The notes: a model not told the origin generated them from the sequence alone. A DNA stretch of 64,000 nucleotides from a bacterium (GCA_017405875.1 JAFQZM010000037.1:38448-102447), one strand, 5' to 3'; positions 41,622-50,981 are shown, counted from the first letter of the stretch. Program-made: numbers and translations.

Positions 41622-42959
41622 ATGAAAAGAAAAATTTATGACAGACTGCTTGATTGGAAAAGGAACAGTGCCGGTAAAACAGCAGTGCTTATTGACGGAG
41701 CGCGCCGCGTCGGAAAAAGCTATGTCGCAAATCTGTTTGCAAAACAGGAATACCGAAGCTATATCATAATTGATTTCGGTAATGCCCCGAAAGAGATTCT
41801 CGATCTGTTTATGAACGAAAGTTTCGATCTGGAGTTTTTTTTCGCAAAACTTTCATCTTTTTATTCGGTGAAGCTTTATGACCGCGATTCGCTTATCGTT
41901 TTTGATGAAGTTCAGCAGTTTCCGAGAGCAAGACAGCTTGTAAAATATCTGGTAGCCGACGGGCGTTACGACTATCTGGAAACAGGTTCGCTGATCCGTC
42001 TGAAAAAGAACACGCAGGATATAATCATTCCTTCCGAAGAAGAACATATCGAGATGTTTCCTATGGATTTTGAGGAATTTCTCTGGGCATCTGGCGATGA
42101 AGTCACAGTTCCTCTTATCCGAAAATGCTTTGCTGAAAAGCAGCCGCTCGGACAGGCGGTGCACCGTAAAATAATGAATGATTTCAGACAGTATATTCTT
42201 GTCGGAGGTATGCCGCAGTCGGTTCTTGCCTATCTCGACGGTAAAAATTTCGCCGCTTCAGATGCAGCCAAGCGCAGGATCCTGCACCTTTACCGCGATG
42301 ATATCTCAAAATTCGCATCAGGTTACGAAGAAAAAGTGTATGCCGTTTTTGATGAAATTCCGGGGCAGCTTTCCAAAAAAGAGAAAAAATACACTCTTGC
42401 CTCGATTGACAAAAACGCCCGTTTCAGAAGTTACGAGGATTCTTTCATCTGGCTTAACGAAGCGATGGTCGTCAATCTCTGTTTCAACTCGCTCGACCCG
42501 AATGTCGGGCTTGCCCTAACGTCGGATCATGCCACGCAGAAATGCTATATGGCGGACACGGGGCTTCTGGTGACACTCGCCTTTATGGACAAGTCTTATG
42601 CTGAAAACGAATTTTACAAAGCCGTCCTTTTTGACAAACTCAACATCAACGAAGGAATGATCATGGAAAACATCGTCGCCCAGATGCTGAGAATGAACGG
42701 ACATAAGCTCTATTTTTATTCGCGCAGCGATGCTAGCCACCGTGAAAATCATATTGAAATCGACTTTCTGATTACGGAAAACAGAAAAATTTGTCCGATA
42801 GAAGTCAAATCGGCAGATTACCGGAGCCACGCTTCGCTTGACAAATTTCAGAAAAAGTTCTCTTCAAAAACAGGTGAACCGTACATTCTTTACCCGAAAG
42901 ACCTTATGCGGAAAAACGATATCTGGCATCTTCCGCTTTACATGGCAATGTGTCTGTGA
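41622..42959 (+). CDS. AAA_14/DUF4143 ATPase
   Basis: 445 aa. P-loop in GARRVGKSYVANLFA (residues about 25-39), Walker B LIVFDEVQQFPRA, sensor YLETGSLIRL, then the C-terminal DUF4143 region with FRQYILVGGMPQSV and the nuclease-like IEIDFLITENRKICPIEVKS. This abundant family of stand-alone ATPases is of unknown role and often varies between strains. ATG 41622 follows TTGAGG, and the upstream in-frame ATG at 41571 lies inside the repeat cluster. Bracketed on both sides by copies of the same hairpin plus 33-bp repeat. Confidence 0.85.
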   Translation: MKRKIYDRLLDWKRNSAGKTAVLIDGARRVGKSYVANLFAKQEYRSYIIIDFGNAPKEILDLFMNESFDLEFFFAKLSSFYSVKLYDRDSLIVFDEVQQFPRARQLVKYLVADGRYDYLETGSLIRLKKNTQDIIIPSEEEHIEMFPMDFEEFLWASGDEVTVPLIRKCFAEKQPLGQAVHRKIMNDFRQYILVGGMPQSVLAYLDGKNFAASDAAKRRILHLYRDDISKFASGYEEKVYAVFDEIPGQLSKKEKKYTLASIDKNARFRSYEDSFIWLNEAMVVNLCFNSLDPNVGLALTSDHATQKCYMADTGLLVTLAFMDKSYAENEFYKAVLFDKLNINEGMIMENIVAQMLRMNGHKLYFYSRSDASHRENHIEIDFLITENRKICPIEVKSADYRSHASLDKFQKKFSSKTGEPYILYPKDLMRKNDIWHLPLYMAMCL

Positions 42960-42974
42960 TTTTTTCTAAAACCG

Positions 42975-43001
42975 GCGCAAACGTGAAAGTTTGTGTTTTT
43001 T
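42975..43001 (+). terminator. Terminator-like hairpin heading repeat cluster B
   Basis: Stem GCGCAAAC (42975-42982)/GTTTGTGT (42989-42996), then TTTTT. It lies 16 nt after the AAA_14 stop and is nearly identical to 41465-41486. Confidence 0.65.
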
Positions 43002-43050
43002 AACTTGCTTTTTCGTGCAGAATTGACACTTTTGAACTTGCTTTTTCGTG
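43002..43050. repeat. Repeat cluster B: two copies of the 16-bp core
   Basis: AACTTGCTTTTTCGTG at 43002-43017 and 43035-43050, again 33 bp apart. It ends 5 bp before the stop codon of the leftward lipoprotein gene. Confidence 0.9.
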
Positions 43051-43054
43051 CAGA

Positions 43055-43984
43055 TTAGTCCGGACAGGCAAAATCGGCTCTGTTAACGCAGTCCCACCTG
43101 TTTTCAACACATTCACACCAGTCGACTTCGGTTTTTTTATCGTTGCACATCCACTTTGCTTCGGATCCGGTTATGCACCCGTAATAACATAACTCGCTGT
43201 TTTCATCCCAAGCGCCGTCGTTGCAGTATAGGCGCTTGCAGCCGTGAGCGATCCTTTCTCCGTGAAGGTGTTCTCTGCCTGAGAAATCATCTTTGTCTCT
43301 GCATGTCTTGTAACGGCTTGTGTCCACCGGCTTTTCTTCTTCTTTTGCAGAAATTCCGTCCACCAGGATCTTGACCGGAAGTGTCAGAGAGTATTGATAA
43401 CCAGGTTTTCTAAACTCGGCATAACCTGAGAAATCTTTGTAATCTATGTTCATGGAAACTTCTTTTTCCGCATTGTTCGATCCGACAGATCCGTTGGCAT
43501 AAAACGGTTTTTCGATTTTGAATTTGGACTGAAATGAGACTACTTTGAACAGTTCGTTGTCTGTCGAAAAATAGAATGACGGACAGTAGTAGCACCAGTA
43601 ATCCACTTCAACAGAGCAGCCTGTCAGCTGCGCATTTGCAAGAGTTATCGAATCGGGGATGAAATTAGGACACAAAACTTCACCGAAAGGTCGTTGATAA
43701 CACTCCTTTTGAAAGACAAAAGTCATTCTTGTCAGATCTGAAAAAAGTTCTTTTGCATCAAAATCCGGCACTTCTTTATAACAGAAAGAGGAATTTTCCG
43801 ATTCATAGACACACTGATCAAAGAAATCTTCATTACTGTTTTTTGAAGCGGAACCGTAGGATTTCACAGTGCATTCAGGATAACAGTCCACACATCCGTT
43901 AGGATCTTTTTCTTGTTTTTCACTGCCGCAGGAAAATAGAAAAAACAGGGAAAGAACTATAAATGCACTGAAAACTTTTTTCAT
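43055..43984 (-). CDS. Cys-rich lipoprotein of unknown function
   Basis: 309 aa. Lipobox in FFLFSCGSE. The mature part has many Cys (CVDCYPEC near the start, then WCYYC, CKRLYC, CYYGC, MCNDKK, WCECVENRWDC, ACPD), with the C-terminal third resembling a small knotted Cys-rich module. No recognised family. The gene faces leftward between lipoprotein genes on the other strand, and its 3' end touches repeat cluster B. A TATAAT lies upstream on its strand near 44015. Confidence 0.75.
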   Translation of the reverse strand: MKKVFSAFIVLSLFFLFSCGSEKQEKDPNGCVDCYPECTVKSYGSASKNSNEDFFDQCVYESENSSFCYKEVPDFDAKELFSDLTRMTFVFQKECYQRPFGEVLCPNFIPDSITLANAQLTGCSVEVDYWCYYCPSFYFSTDNELFKVVSFQSKFKIEKPFYANGSVGSNNAEKEVSMNIDYKDFSGYAEFRKPGYQYSLTLPVKILVDGISAKEEEKPVDTSRYKTCRDKDDFSGREHLHGERIAHGCKRLYCNDGAWDENSELCYYGCITGSEAKWMCNDKKTEVDWCECVENRWDCVNRADFACPD

Positions 43985-44074
43985 GCCCGACTCCAGTTAA
44001 ATGAACTGCAGTATTATAATGCAGAATTGCGAAAATAAAATAAACCGGCACAATCGTGAAAATTTGCATTTCTG

Positions 44075-44090
44075 AACTTGCTTTTTCGTG
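44075..44090. repeat. Repeat cluster C: single copy of the 16-bp core
   Basis: AACTTGCTTTTTCGTG at 44075-44090, preceded by a decayed leader CCGGCACAATCGTGAAAATTTG. A further degenerate leader pair lies at 46231-46285 after the next gene. Confidence 0.85.
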
Positions 44091-44102
44091 ATTTGCTTAT
44101 TC

Positions 44103-44130
44103 TTGCCTTTTATCCGAATTTCAATATAAT
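44103..44130 (+). promoter_or_regulatory. Promoter of the 677-aa lipoprotein
   Basis: TTGCCT (44103-44108) and TATAAT (44125-44130), 16-bp spacer. Duplicate of the region at 38617-38644. Confidence 0.65.
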
Positions 44131-44166
44131 ATTGCCGCTTTTGTTTAATTTCCGAGGGTCATGTCC

Positions 44167-46197
44167 ATGAAGATCTTTTTCTCCATCATGCTGATTTTCC
44201 TATTTTTATCTTGCGGTGGCGGCAAAAAAACGCCGGAAAGCGTAATTCCCGATGAGGATTCAGTATCGGACAGCGATATTACCGAAGTTGACGAAAACGA
44301 TGCAGATTTCACTCCGGATGCAGATGAAGTTAGCAACGACGAAGAAACCGAAATCATTCCTGATCCGTGTGAAACAGAGCCTTGCAAAGGTGTAGAAAAT
44401 TCGACGGAAAAGTGTTTTTCATACGGAAAGCATTACAGTTGCGAATGTAGCGACGGCTATGTCTGGCAGGGGAATGACAGAGGATGTATCGGGAAAAAAG
44501 CTTTTTACAGCACGATCTGCACGGGGCAGACGAAATGTTTTGACACGGAAAAGGAGATTCAATGTTCCCAAAAGGGAGAGCCTTTTTACGGTCAGGATGC
44601 ACAGTATGCAGAACTCGGCACATGTATATCCCGTAATTTTACTGTCCAAAACTATGGAGAAGGTAAAGCTGATATTGTTTTTGATACCGCTTCCGGACTA
44701 GAATGGCAGCGCAAAGTCGCACCGTGGCATCCGGTAAATTTTATGGCAGCGCACTATTGCAATGTAGCGAATTTCGGCGGGCATTGTGACTGGAGGTTGC
44801 CGACGGTTGATGAACTGCTTTCAATAGTCGATATTGAAAAATACGATCCTGCGATAGATGAAAACTACTTTTCCGACACTCCTTCAACGCTTTTTTATTC
44901 CAGCGAATACGGTCGTTATACTCAGTCTCCATACTCTTTCTACGGATACGGAGTTGATTTTGAAAGAGGCAGCGAAAGTAAGTATGATTCGGATTATGTT
45001 GATTCGGGAGCTTTCAGATGTGTCAGAAATGAGTTCGAAACAGTCGATATTTACGTAAACTGTGATTCGAAATACCTCTCCTCCGACATAGTCGCAAGTG
45101 TTTTTACTGACCTTGTTTTTAAAAGATCGCCGGCAACTGACAAAACATGGCAGAAAGCGCTTGAATACTGCGAAAATCTGAATTTTGCAGGAATTTCCTA
45201 CTGGAGACTGCCGAATAAAAACGAAATAAAACTTTTGGAAGGTTTTGTTTCGGATGATGCATGGACTTCAACTTCATATAATTTAAACCCGACTCACGCA
45301 ATATTGTTCCCGGGAAATAAATCGCAGGCAAAAACTCAATTAGGAAAAGCCTATTGTGTTGCCGCTAACCCGTGTGAAAAAGGAAAAGAAATCTGGAACG
45401 GACAAAAATGTACGGCTTTTTCGGACCTGAACCTGAATAAAGACGGCTGCAACTGTATGGACGGCTACGTCAGAGACGGTCTGCAGTGCGTGAAAGCCGA
45501 GTGCAAAGATGACTGCAAAACTATGGCGCATTCCACCGGTGTTTGCATCGGATACTCTAAAAACACGACTCACTGCCAGTGCGAGGAAGGTTATTTTTAT
45601 AATTACGGACACAAATGCGTAAATCCGTGTGACGAGGAACCTTGCAAAAACATAAAGGCTTCCGACGGAAGCTGTACAGCAACAGGTTATGACACATTCA
45701 AATGCGGCTGTCTTGAAGGATATTACTACACCAAATCATCATGTTCTGCATATCAATCCTGTAATGACGCTTCTTATTCTCAGTGCAGGGATGCCGGGAA
45801 CAAGCTCATGTGGTCTTTTCCGCCAAGCACATACGGAGTAAAAGACGGATTAGAATCAGCCAGACAGTATTGTGCAGAACTTTGCGAAGGTGGTTATACT
45901 GATTGGAGACTCCCGACAATAGACGATTTCAGAACTATGTCAAAATGTGCAAATACCGCAACGAATGGAAAGTGCAGAGTGAGCGGAAAAAGCGGATGCC
46001 TTTCCGAAAGCTGCATGACGGACTGTGCATGTCCTGAAAACGAGACCTCTACAGGAGAATTTTTCTACTGGTCATCTTCTCTTGTTTCAGACATGCAGGA
46101 TAGAGCTTTTGTTTTGGATGGAATGGACTCATCCATTAAGATTAAAAATACAAAAACCGATATCGGAAGTTTCCGCTGTGTCAGGGATCTTGAATAA
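44167..46197 (+). CDS. Lipoprotein with EGF-like and DUF1566 domains (paralogue)
   Basis: About 676 aa. Signal peptide, lipobox (FLFLSCGG) and first linker residues are nearly identical to the protein at 38681. It carries EGF-like modules (CETEPCKGVENSTEKC, CDEEPCKNIKASDGSC) and three DUF1566 domains with cores such as HCDWRLPTVDELLS, ISYWRLPNKNE and YTDWRLPTIDDF. I chose ATG 44167 by comparison with the paralogue, where the equivalent of the upstream ATG is ATA. GAGGG lies upstream. Likely surface-exposed. Confidence 0.85.
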   Translation: MKIFFSIMLIFLFLSCGGGKKTPESVIPDEDSVSDSDITEVDENDADFTPDADEVSNDEETEIIPDPCETEPCKGVENSTEKCFSYGKHYSCECSDGYVWQGNDRGCIGKKAFYSTICTGQTKCFDTEKEIQCSQKGEPFYGQDAQYAELGTCISRNFTVQNYGEGKADIVFDTASGLEWQRKVAPWHPVNFMAAHYCNVANFGGHCDWRLPTVDELLSIVDIEKYDPAIDENYFSDTPSTLFYSSEYGRYTQSPYSFYGYGVDFERGSESKYDSDYVDSGAFRCVRNEFETVDIYVNCDSKYLSSDIVASVFTDLVFKRSPATDKTWQKALEYCENLNFAGISYWRLPNKNEIKLLEGFVSDDAWTSTSYNLNPTHAILFPGNKSQAKTQLGKAYCVAANPCEKGKEIWNGQKCTAFSDLNLNKDGCNCMDGYVRDGLQCVKAECKDDCKTMAHSTGVCIGYSKNTTHCQCEEGYFYNYGHKCVNPCDEEPCKNIKASDGSCTATGYDTFKCGCLEGYYYTKSSCSAYQSCNDASYSQCRDAGNKLMWSFPPSTYGVKDGLESARQYCAELCEGGYTDWRLPTIDDFRTMSKCANTATNGKCRVSGKSGCLSESCMTDCACPENETSTGEFFYWSSSLVSDMQDRAFVLDGMDSSIKIKNTKTDIGSFRCVRDLE

Positions 46198-46230
46198 AAC
46201 TGTGTAAATCCGACAATCTATCTTAAAAAT

Positions 46231-46285
46231 CGTCGCAATCGTGAAATTTTGCCGCTAAAAACATGGCGCAATCGTGAAAAATTTT
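46231..46285. repeat. Degenerate repeat leader after the 676-aa lipoprotein
   Basis: Two related pieces, GCAATCGTGAAATTTTG (46235-46251) and GGCGCAATCGTGAAAAATTT (46265-46284). They resemble the hairpin leader of clusters A-C, without a core copy. Confidence 0.45.
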
Positions 46286-47331
46286 TAAATATCCGGGAAT
46301 TTCAGCGTTTTCGGGATGAAGAAGGTGTTGTAGAGGTGTATTGCGTAGGAGTCGGTAAGGCTCGCGATGAAATCGGCTATAGTGGTTTCTTTGTCTTCCG
46401 ATATCGGAATGAAATTTGAATTGACGATGGTGTCGTAGTTTTCTGAAAAATGGTCGAAAAGAGCGCGGATGATGTGTTCCGCTTTGTCAAATTCCTTTCT
46501 GATTGCGGGGAGTTCGTAGACATTTTTGAACATGAATTCGCGTAAATCTCCGATGATTCCTACCATTTTGTCGGAAAAGCGGATGATTTTTTCTTTTGCA
46601 GAGATTGCTTCAAAACTATTGTAGATGAGGTCTGTCGTCATCGCGTTTATGCGCTGCGAGCCTCTTTCGCCGAGAATGTCTTTGTGCGGAACGTCCTTTA
46701 TATCGAGGAATCCGCCGCGGACTGCGTCATCGATATCGTGGTTAAGGTAGGCGATGATATCGGCAAAACGGATGATCTGTCCTTCAAGCGTTTCGGGAAT
46801 GCCGGTTTTTTTGATGAGAGGACCTTTCCCCTTGGAGTGAAGCACGATCCCGTTGCGGACTTCGTAAGTCAGATTGAGTCCCTGACCGTTTTTTGCGAGA
46901 AAATCGACGACGCGCAGGCTTTGCTGCTCGTGCCTGAAGCCGTTTTTGAGGAGTCTTCCTAAAGCTCTTTCTCCTGAATGACCGAAAGGAGTGTGCCCGA
47001 GATCGTGCCCGAGACCTATCGCCTCAGTCAGCGATTCGTTGAGAAGAAGCGCCTTCGCCACAGTTCTTCCGATCTGCGAAACTTCGAGCGTGTGGGTAAG
47101 ACGGTTGCTGTAGTTGCTTCCTTTCGGCGAAAGAAAAACCTGCGTCTTGTCGCCGAGCCTGCGGAAAGCCTTGGTGTGGACGATTCTGTCGCGGTCGTGC
47201 TGGAACGCAGGACGTATGCTGCACGGTTCTTCTTCGCGCATTCTCCCTTTGCTGTTCGCGCTGAGAGCTGCCGCCCATGAAAGTTCCCGTTTTTCGATCT
47301 CTTCAAGGTGTTCACGGATGTTTTCTATCAT
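46285..47331 (-). CDS. dgt: Deoxyguanosinetriphosphate triphosphohydrolase-like protein
   Basis: HD-superfamily dNTPase, about 348 aa. HD residues appear in RLTHTLEVSQIGRTVAKAL, GLGHDLGHTPFGHSGERAL and the ADIIAYLNHDIDDAV segment, with RDRIVHTKAFRRLGDKTQVF at the N-terminus. Length fits the bacterial dGTPase type 2 group. I prefer the ATG at 47331, with GGGGA just before it, over that at 47343. Hydrolyses dNTPs to nucleosides and triphosphate and may limit dNTP pools or phage replication. Confidence 0.92.
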   Translation of the reverse strand: MIENIREHLEEIEKRELSWAAALSANSKGRMREEEPCSIRPAFQHDRDRIVHTKAFRRLGDKTQVFLSPKGSNYSNRLTHTLEVSQIGRTVAKALLLNESLTEAIGLGHDLGHTPFGHSGERALGRLLKNGFRHEQQSLRVVDFLAKNGQGLNLTYEVRNGIVLHSKGKGPLIKKTGIPETLEGQIIRFADIIAYLNHDIDDAVRGGFLDIKDVPHKDILGERGSQRINAMTTDLIYNSFEAISAKEKIIRFSDKMVGIIGDLREFMFKNVYELPAIRKEFDKAEHIIRALFDHFSENYDTIVNSNFIPISEDKETTIADFIASLTDSYAIHLYNTFFIPKTLKFPDI

Positions 47332-47403
47332 TTTTTTCCCCATAAATTCAAAAAACGGCGCATTATAGCGATTTTTGCGGAAAATGCGATTTTAAAATCA
47401 TAA

Positions 47404-47431
47404 TTGAAAAAAGAATCTTTTCTGCTAATAT
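47404..47431 (+). promoter_or_regulatory. Promoter of the citrate synthase-like gene
   Basis: TTGAAA (47404-47409) and TAATAT (47426-47431), 16-bp spacer, followed by an unusually long leader of about 90 nt. Confidence 0.5.
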
Positions 47432-47444
47432 ATTTGGTTTTTTA

Positions 47445-47487
47445 GGAAAGCAGGCTTTCCCCGGTTTTCCGGGTCTCCGGCTTTCGG
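47445..47487 (+). other. Three consecutive hairpins in a 5' leader
   Basis: GGAAAGC-AG-GCTTTCC (47445-47460), CCCGG-TTTT-CCGGG (47460-47473) and CCG-GCTTT-CGG (47477-47487) lie back to back in the leader of the citrate synthase-like gene. No T-run follows. Could be a structured regulatory leader of unknown class. Confidence 0.5.
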
Positions 47488-47528
47488 CAGTTTAAGTTGT
47501 TTAATTTATTGAATTTTTGGAGGAAATT

Positions 47529-48305
47529 ATGGCAGAGTGGACGACGGCTGTTACTTCGATTAAACCGAACGAAATTTTGATCAGAGGCTACGCGATAGAA
47601 GACATCATGGAAAATCTGAGCTACGCGGAAACGGTTTACCTCATTTTGAAGGGCGAACTTCCGACAAAAGAGGAAGGACGGGTTTTCCAGGCTGTTCTGG
47701 TTTCTTCAGTCGATCACGGCGTAACTCCTCCGAGCGCACTGGCTACTCTCAACGCGACTTCGACAGGGGCACCGCTCAACGGCGCGATCGCTTCGGGACT
47801 TCTTGCTATCAACGCTTTCCACGGCGGAGCGATAGAAAACACGATGAAAATGCTCAAAGCTGCCGCTGAATACTGCGGAAACGAGCTCAATGAAGCAAAA
47901 GTCGAAGAATTTGTAAAAATGAAATTCGAGCAGAAATTCAGATTCCCGGGAATGGGCCACAGAGTCCACACCGAAGATCCGAGAAGCGTGAAACTTGCAG
48001 AGATCTGCTTCAAAAACCTTCCCGAAGAGAAACTTTTCTTCATCAAACTCGCAAAGATGATCGAAGCGAACATTTTCAAAGTAAAGGGAACGAAACTTCC
48101 GGTCAACGTTGACGGAATGATCGGCGCGGTCCTTCTCGCTCTTGAAATTCCTGCCGAACTTGCAAACGGGATCTTCATGATTTCGAGAGTCCCGGGCCTC
48201 ATGGCTCACTATGTCGAGGAGAAGACAACGCAGAAACCGATGCGCAACATCGACCAGAAGGCTGCGATATACAACGGACACGAAAAGAGAAAAATCGGAG
48301 AATAG
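47529..48305 (+). CDS. Citryl-CoA lyase/short citrate synthase-like protein
   Basis: 258 aa, about the size of stand-alone citryl-CoA lyase and well short of full citrate synthase (about 430). It has the citrate synthase fold signatures LSYAETVYLILKGELPT, GAIASGLLAINAFHGGAIENTM, and GMGHRVHTEDPRSVKL with a catalytic-type His. It may cleave citryl-CoA to acetyl-CoA and oxaloacetate, or catalyse a related aldol reaction. No citryl-CoA synthetase is adjacent. GGAGGAA decides the start at 47529. valS begins 1 nt after the stop. Confidence 0.75.
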   Translation: MAEWTTAVTSIKPNEILIRGYAIEDIMENLSYAETVYLILKGELPTKEEGRVFQAVLVSSVDHGVTPPSALATLNATSTGAPLNGAIASGLLAINAFHGGAIENTMKMLKAAAEYCGNELNEAKVEEFVKMKFEQKFRFPGMGHRVHTEDPRSVKLAEICFKNLPEEKLFFIKLAKMIEANIFKVKGTKLPVNVDGMIGAVLLALEIPAELANGIFMISRVPGLMAHYVEEKTTQKPMRNIDQKAAIYNGHEKRKIGE

Positions 48306-48306
48306 A

Positions 48307-50964
48307 ATGGAAATCGATAAAAAATACGACCACCTGTCAATCGAGAAAAAATGGTACACTTTCTGGGAAGAGAAGGGCTTTTTCAAGGCTGACCCGAGCA
48401 GCAAGAAGCCGCCTTACACGATAGTTCTCCCGCCGCCCAACGTCACGGGCGTCCTTCACATGGGACACGCCGTAATGGTCGTCGTTCAGGACGCGATGAG
48501 CCGCTACAAAAGGATGTCTGGCTACGACGTTCTCTGGCTTCCGGGTACGGACCACGCCGGGATCGCGACGCAGATGGTCGTTGAAAGGGCTCTCAACAAG
48601 GAAGGGATCTCAAGACACGATCTTGGCCGTGAAAAATTCCTCGAAAGAGTCTGGAAGTGGAAAAAGGAAAACGGCAGCACGATAACGCGCCAGCTCAGAT
48701 GCTTAGGTGCATCGCTCGACTGGTCAAGAGAGCGTTTCACGATGGATGAAAACCTCTCAAAAGCGGTCAGAGAAGTCTTCGTTTCGCTTTACGAAGAAGG
48801 ACTTATCTACAAAAACACATACATCATCAACTGGTGTCCGCACTGCAGAACGGCTCTTTCAGACCTTGAAGTCGATCACGAGAACGTCGAAGGACACCTC
48901 TGGCACATCAAATACCCTATCTCGGGTAGCGACGAGTTCCTGACTATCGCAACGACGCGTCCTGAAACGCTTTTGGGCGACAGCGCGGTCGCAGTTCACC
49001 CCGAAGACAAGCGTTACGCTCACCTTATCGGCAAAAAGGTGAAACTGCCGCTTACCGACAGGGAGATCCCGATAATAGGCGACGCAATATTAGTTGATAT
49101 CGAATTCGGAACAGGTGCCGTAAAAGTAACTCCAGCGCATGATTTCAACGACTTCGAGACAGGAAAGCGCCACAATCTTGAAGAGATCAACGTCATAAAC
49201 GAAAAAGGCGAGATCAACGAACTCGGCGGAAAATATGCAGGAATGACGACGACCGAAGCGAGAGAGGCGATAGTTGCCGATCTCGACAAACTGGGGCTTC
49301 TCCTCAAAGTCGAAAAGCACATGCACGCTGTCGGACACTGCCAAAGATGCAAAACCATAGTCGAACCGATACTTTCAGACCAGTGGTTCCTCAAAATGGA
49401 AGATTTGGCGAAACCGGCAATAGAGGCGGTCGAAACTGGTAAAATCGTCTTCCAGCCAGAGACTTGGAAAAAGACATACTACGAATGGATGTACAACATC
49501 AAAGACTGGTGCATCAGCCGCCAGCTCTGGTGGGGACATCAGATCCCGGTATGGTACTGCGAAGAGTGCGGCGAGATGATCGTCAGCCGCGAAGACCCGA
49601 CTAAGTGCCCGAAATGCGGTTCTACTAAGCTCAGACGCGACCCCGACGTTCTCGATACGTGGTTCAGCTCTCAGCTCTGGCCTTTCTCGACCCTCGGATG
49701 GCCTGAAAAAACGCCGGAACTTGCGAAATATTACCCGACCACCCTCATGGAAACGGGATTCGACATCATTTTCTTCTGGGTAGCCAGAATGATAATGATG
49801 GGATACAAATTCATGGGCGAGAAACCTTTCGGAAAGGTATTTTTCCACGGACTTGTCCGCGACAAATTCGGTCAGAAGATGTCAAAGAGCAAGGGAAACG
49901 TCATCGATCCGTTAGTAGTTACCGAAAAATACGGCGCAGACGCTCTCAGATTCACTTTCGCGATGATGCCGCTTGCAGGCAGAGACGTCAAACTTTCGGA
50001 CGAATGGTTTGAAGGCTACTGGGCTTTCATCAACAAGATCTACAACGCGACGAGATTCTGCCTCATGCAGTTTGCAGAAGGTGAAAAACTCGATTTCAAC
50101 CCGGTCGAATACAAAAACGACGACTTCTCGTTTGCCGACAAGTGGATCCTTTCAAAACTTGAAACGGCAACTGAGGAAGTCAGGAAAAACCTCGACGAAA
50201 TGAGGCTCAACGATGCGGCGGGAGCGATCTACCACTTCTTCTGGCACGAATTCTGCGACTGGTACATCGAGCTCGTCAAACCGACGTTCTTCGGCACTGA
50301 CGAAAATGCGAAAGCCGTTTCTAAAAGAGTTCTTCTCAAAGTTCTCGATGCAAGTTTGAAACTGCTTCACCCCTTCATGCCGCATGTCACCGAAGAATTG
50401 TGGCAGAGCCTGCCTTTCAGCTTCGAAGGACGCGAAGAATCTATCATGATCAGCCGCTTCCCCGAACTTGGCGACTGCCCTGTTTTCGAGAAAGATACTC
50501 AGACGATGGAAGAGATCATCGAGATCATTTCGGTCATCAGAACGATCCGCGCCGAAAACAACATCAAACCGTCGGCAGAACTGCCTCTCAAACTCGATCT
50601 CACGGATGACCTTAAGAGCGCGCTTAGTGAAAAACTCGAATACATAATCAAGCTCGCAAGAGTAAAAGATGTTGAATTCGTCAGCGGTTTCACGCCCGAC
50701 AAAGAGACTGCAAGCTCCCTCGTAAAAGGCGGCACGCTCTACATCCCGCTTGCCGGATTCATCGATTTCACCGACGAGATCAAACGTCTTGAAAAAGAGA
50801 TCGCTAAGATCCAGAAAGATTTCGAACTCTGCGACAAGAAACTCAACAATCCGAATTTCCTTGCAAAAGCACAGCCCGAAGTCGTCGAGAAAGAGAAAGC
50901 GAAACACACCGAACTTTCAGAAAATCTCGCTCACCTGAATGCGAGACTGGCTGAGATAAAGTAA
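48307..50964 (+). CDS. valS: Valyl-tRNA synthetase
   Basis: Class I synthetase charging tRNA-Val, 885 aa, normal length. HIGH motif in PPPNVTGVLHMGHA, the CP1 editing domain with TTRPETLLGDSAVAVHPED, a zinc-binding CEECGE...CPKCGS, and KMSKSKGNVIDPL. The C-terminal coiled coil (KRLEKEIAKIQKDFELCDKKL) is the tRNA-arm typical of ValS. Start at ATG 48307 after GGAGAAT. Confidence 0.98.
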   Translation: MEIDKKYDHLSIEKKWYTFWEEKGFFKADPSSKKPPYTIVLPPPNVTGVLHMGHAVMVVVQDAMSRYKRMSGYDVLWLPGTDHAGIATQMVVERALNKEGISRHDLGREKFLERVWKWKKENGSTITRQLRCLGASLDWSRERFTMDENLSKAVREVFVSLYEEGLIYKNTYIINWCPHCRTALSDLEVDHENVEGHLWHIKYPISGSDEFLTIATTRPETLLGDSAVAVHPEDKRYAHLIGKKVKLPLTDREIPIIGDAILVDIEFGTGAVKVTPAHDFNDFETGKRHNLEEINVINEKGEINELGGKYAGMTTTEAREAIVADLDKLGLLLKVEKHMHAVGHCQRCKTIVEPILSDQWFLKMEDLAKPAIEAVETGKIVFQPETWKKTYYEWMYNIKDWCISRQLWWGHQIPVWYCEECGEMIVSREDPTKCPKCGSTKLRRDPDVLDTWFSSQLWPFSTLGWPEKTPELAKYYPTTLMETGFDIIFFWVARMIMMGYKFMGEKPFGKVFFHGLVRDKFGQKMSKSKGNVIDPLVVTEKYGADALRFTFAMMPLAGRDVKLSDEWFEGYWAFINKIYNATRFCLMQFAEGEKLDFNPVEYKNDDFSFADKWILSKLETATEEVRKNLDEMRLNDAAGAIYHFFWHEFCDWYIELVKPTFFGTDENAKAVSKRVLLKVLDASLKLLHPFMPHVTEELWQSLPFSFEGREESIMISRFPELGDCPVFEKDTQTMEEIIEIISVIRTIRAENNIKPSAELPLKLDLTDDLKSALSEKLEYIIKLARVKDVEFVSGFTPDKETASSLVKGGTLYIPLAGFIDFTDEIKRLEKEIAKIQKDFELCDKKLNNPNFLAKAQPEVVEKEKAKHTELSENLAHLNARLAEIK

Positions 50965-50981
50965 CTTTTTGTGGGATAGAC

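Noticed and set aside
41492..43050. The 33-bp-spaced repeats as a CRISPR array
   Set aside because: Only two or three copies per cluster, spacers are nearly identical to one another, the core is 16 bp, and there are no cas genes.
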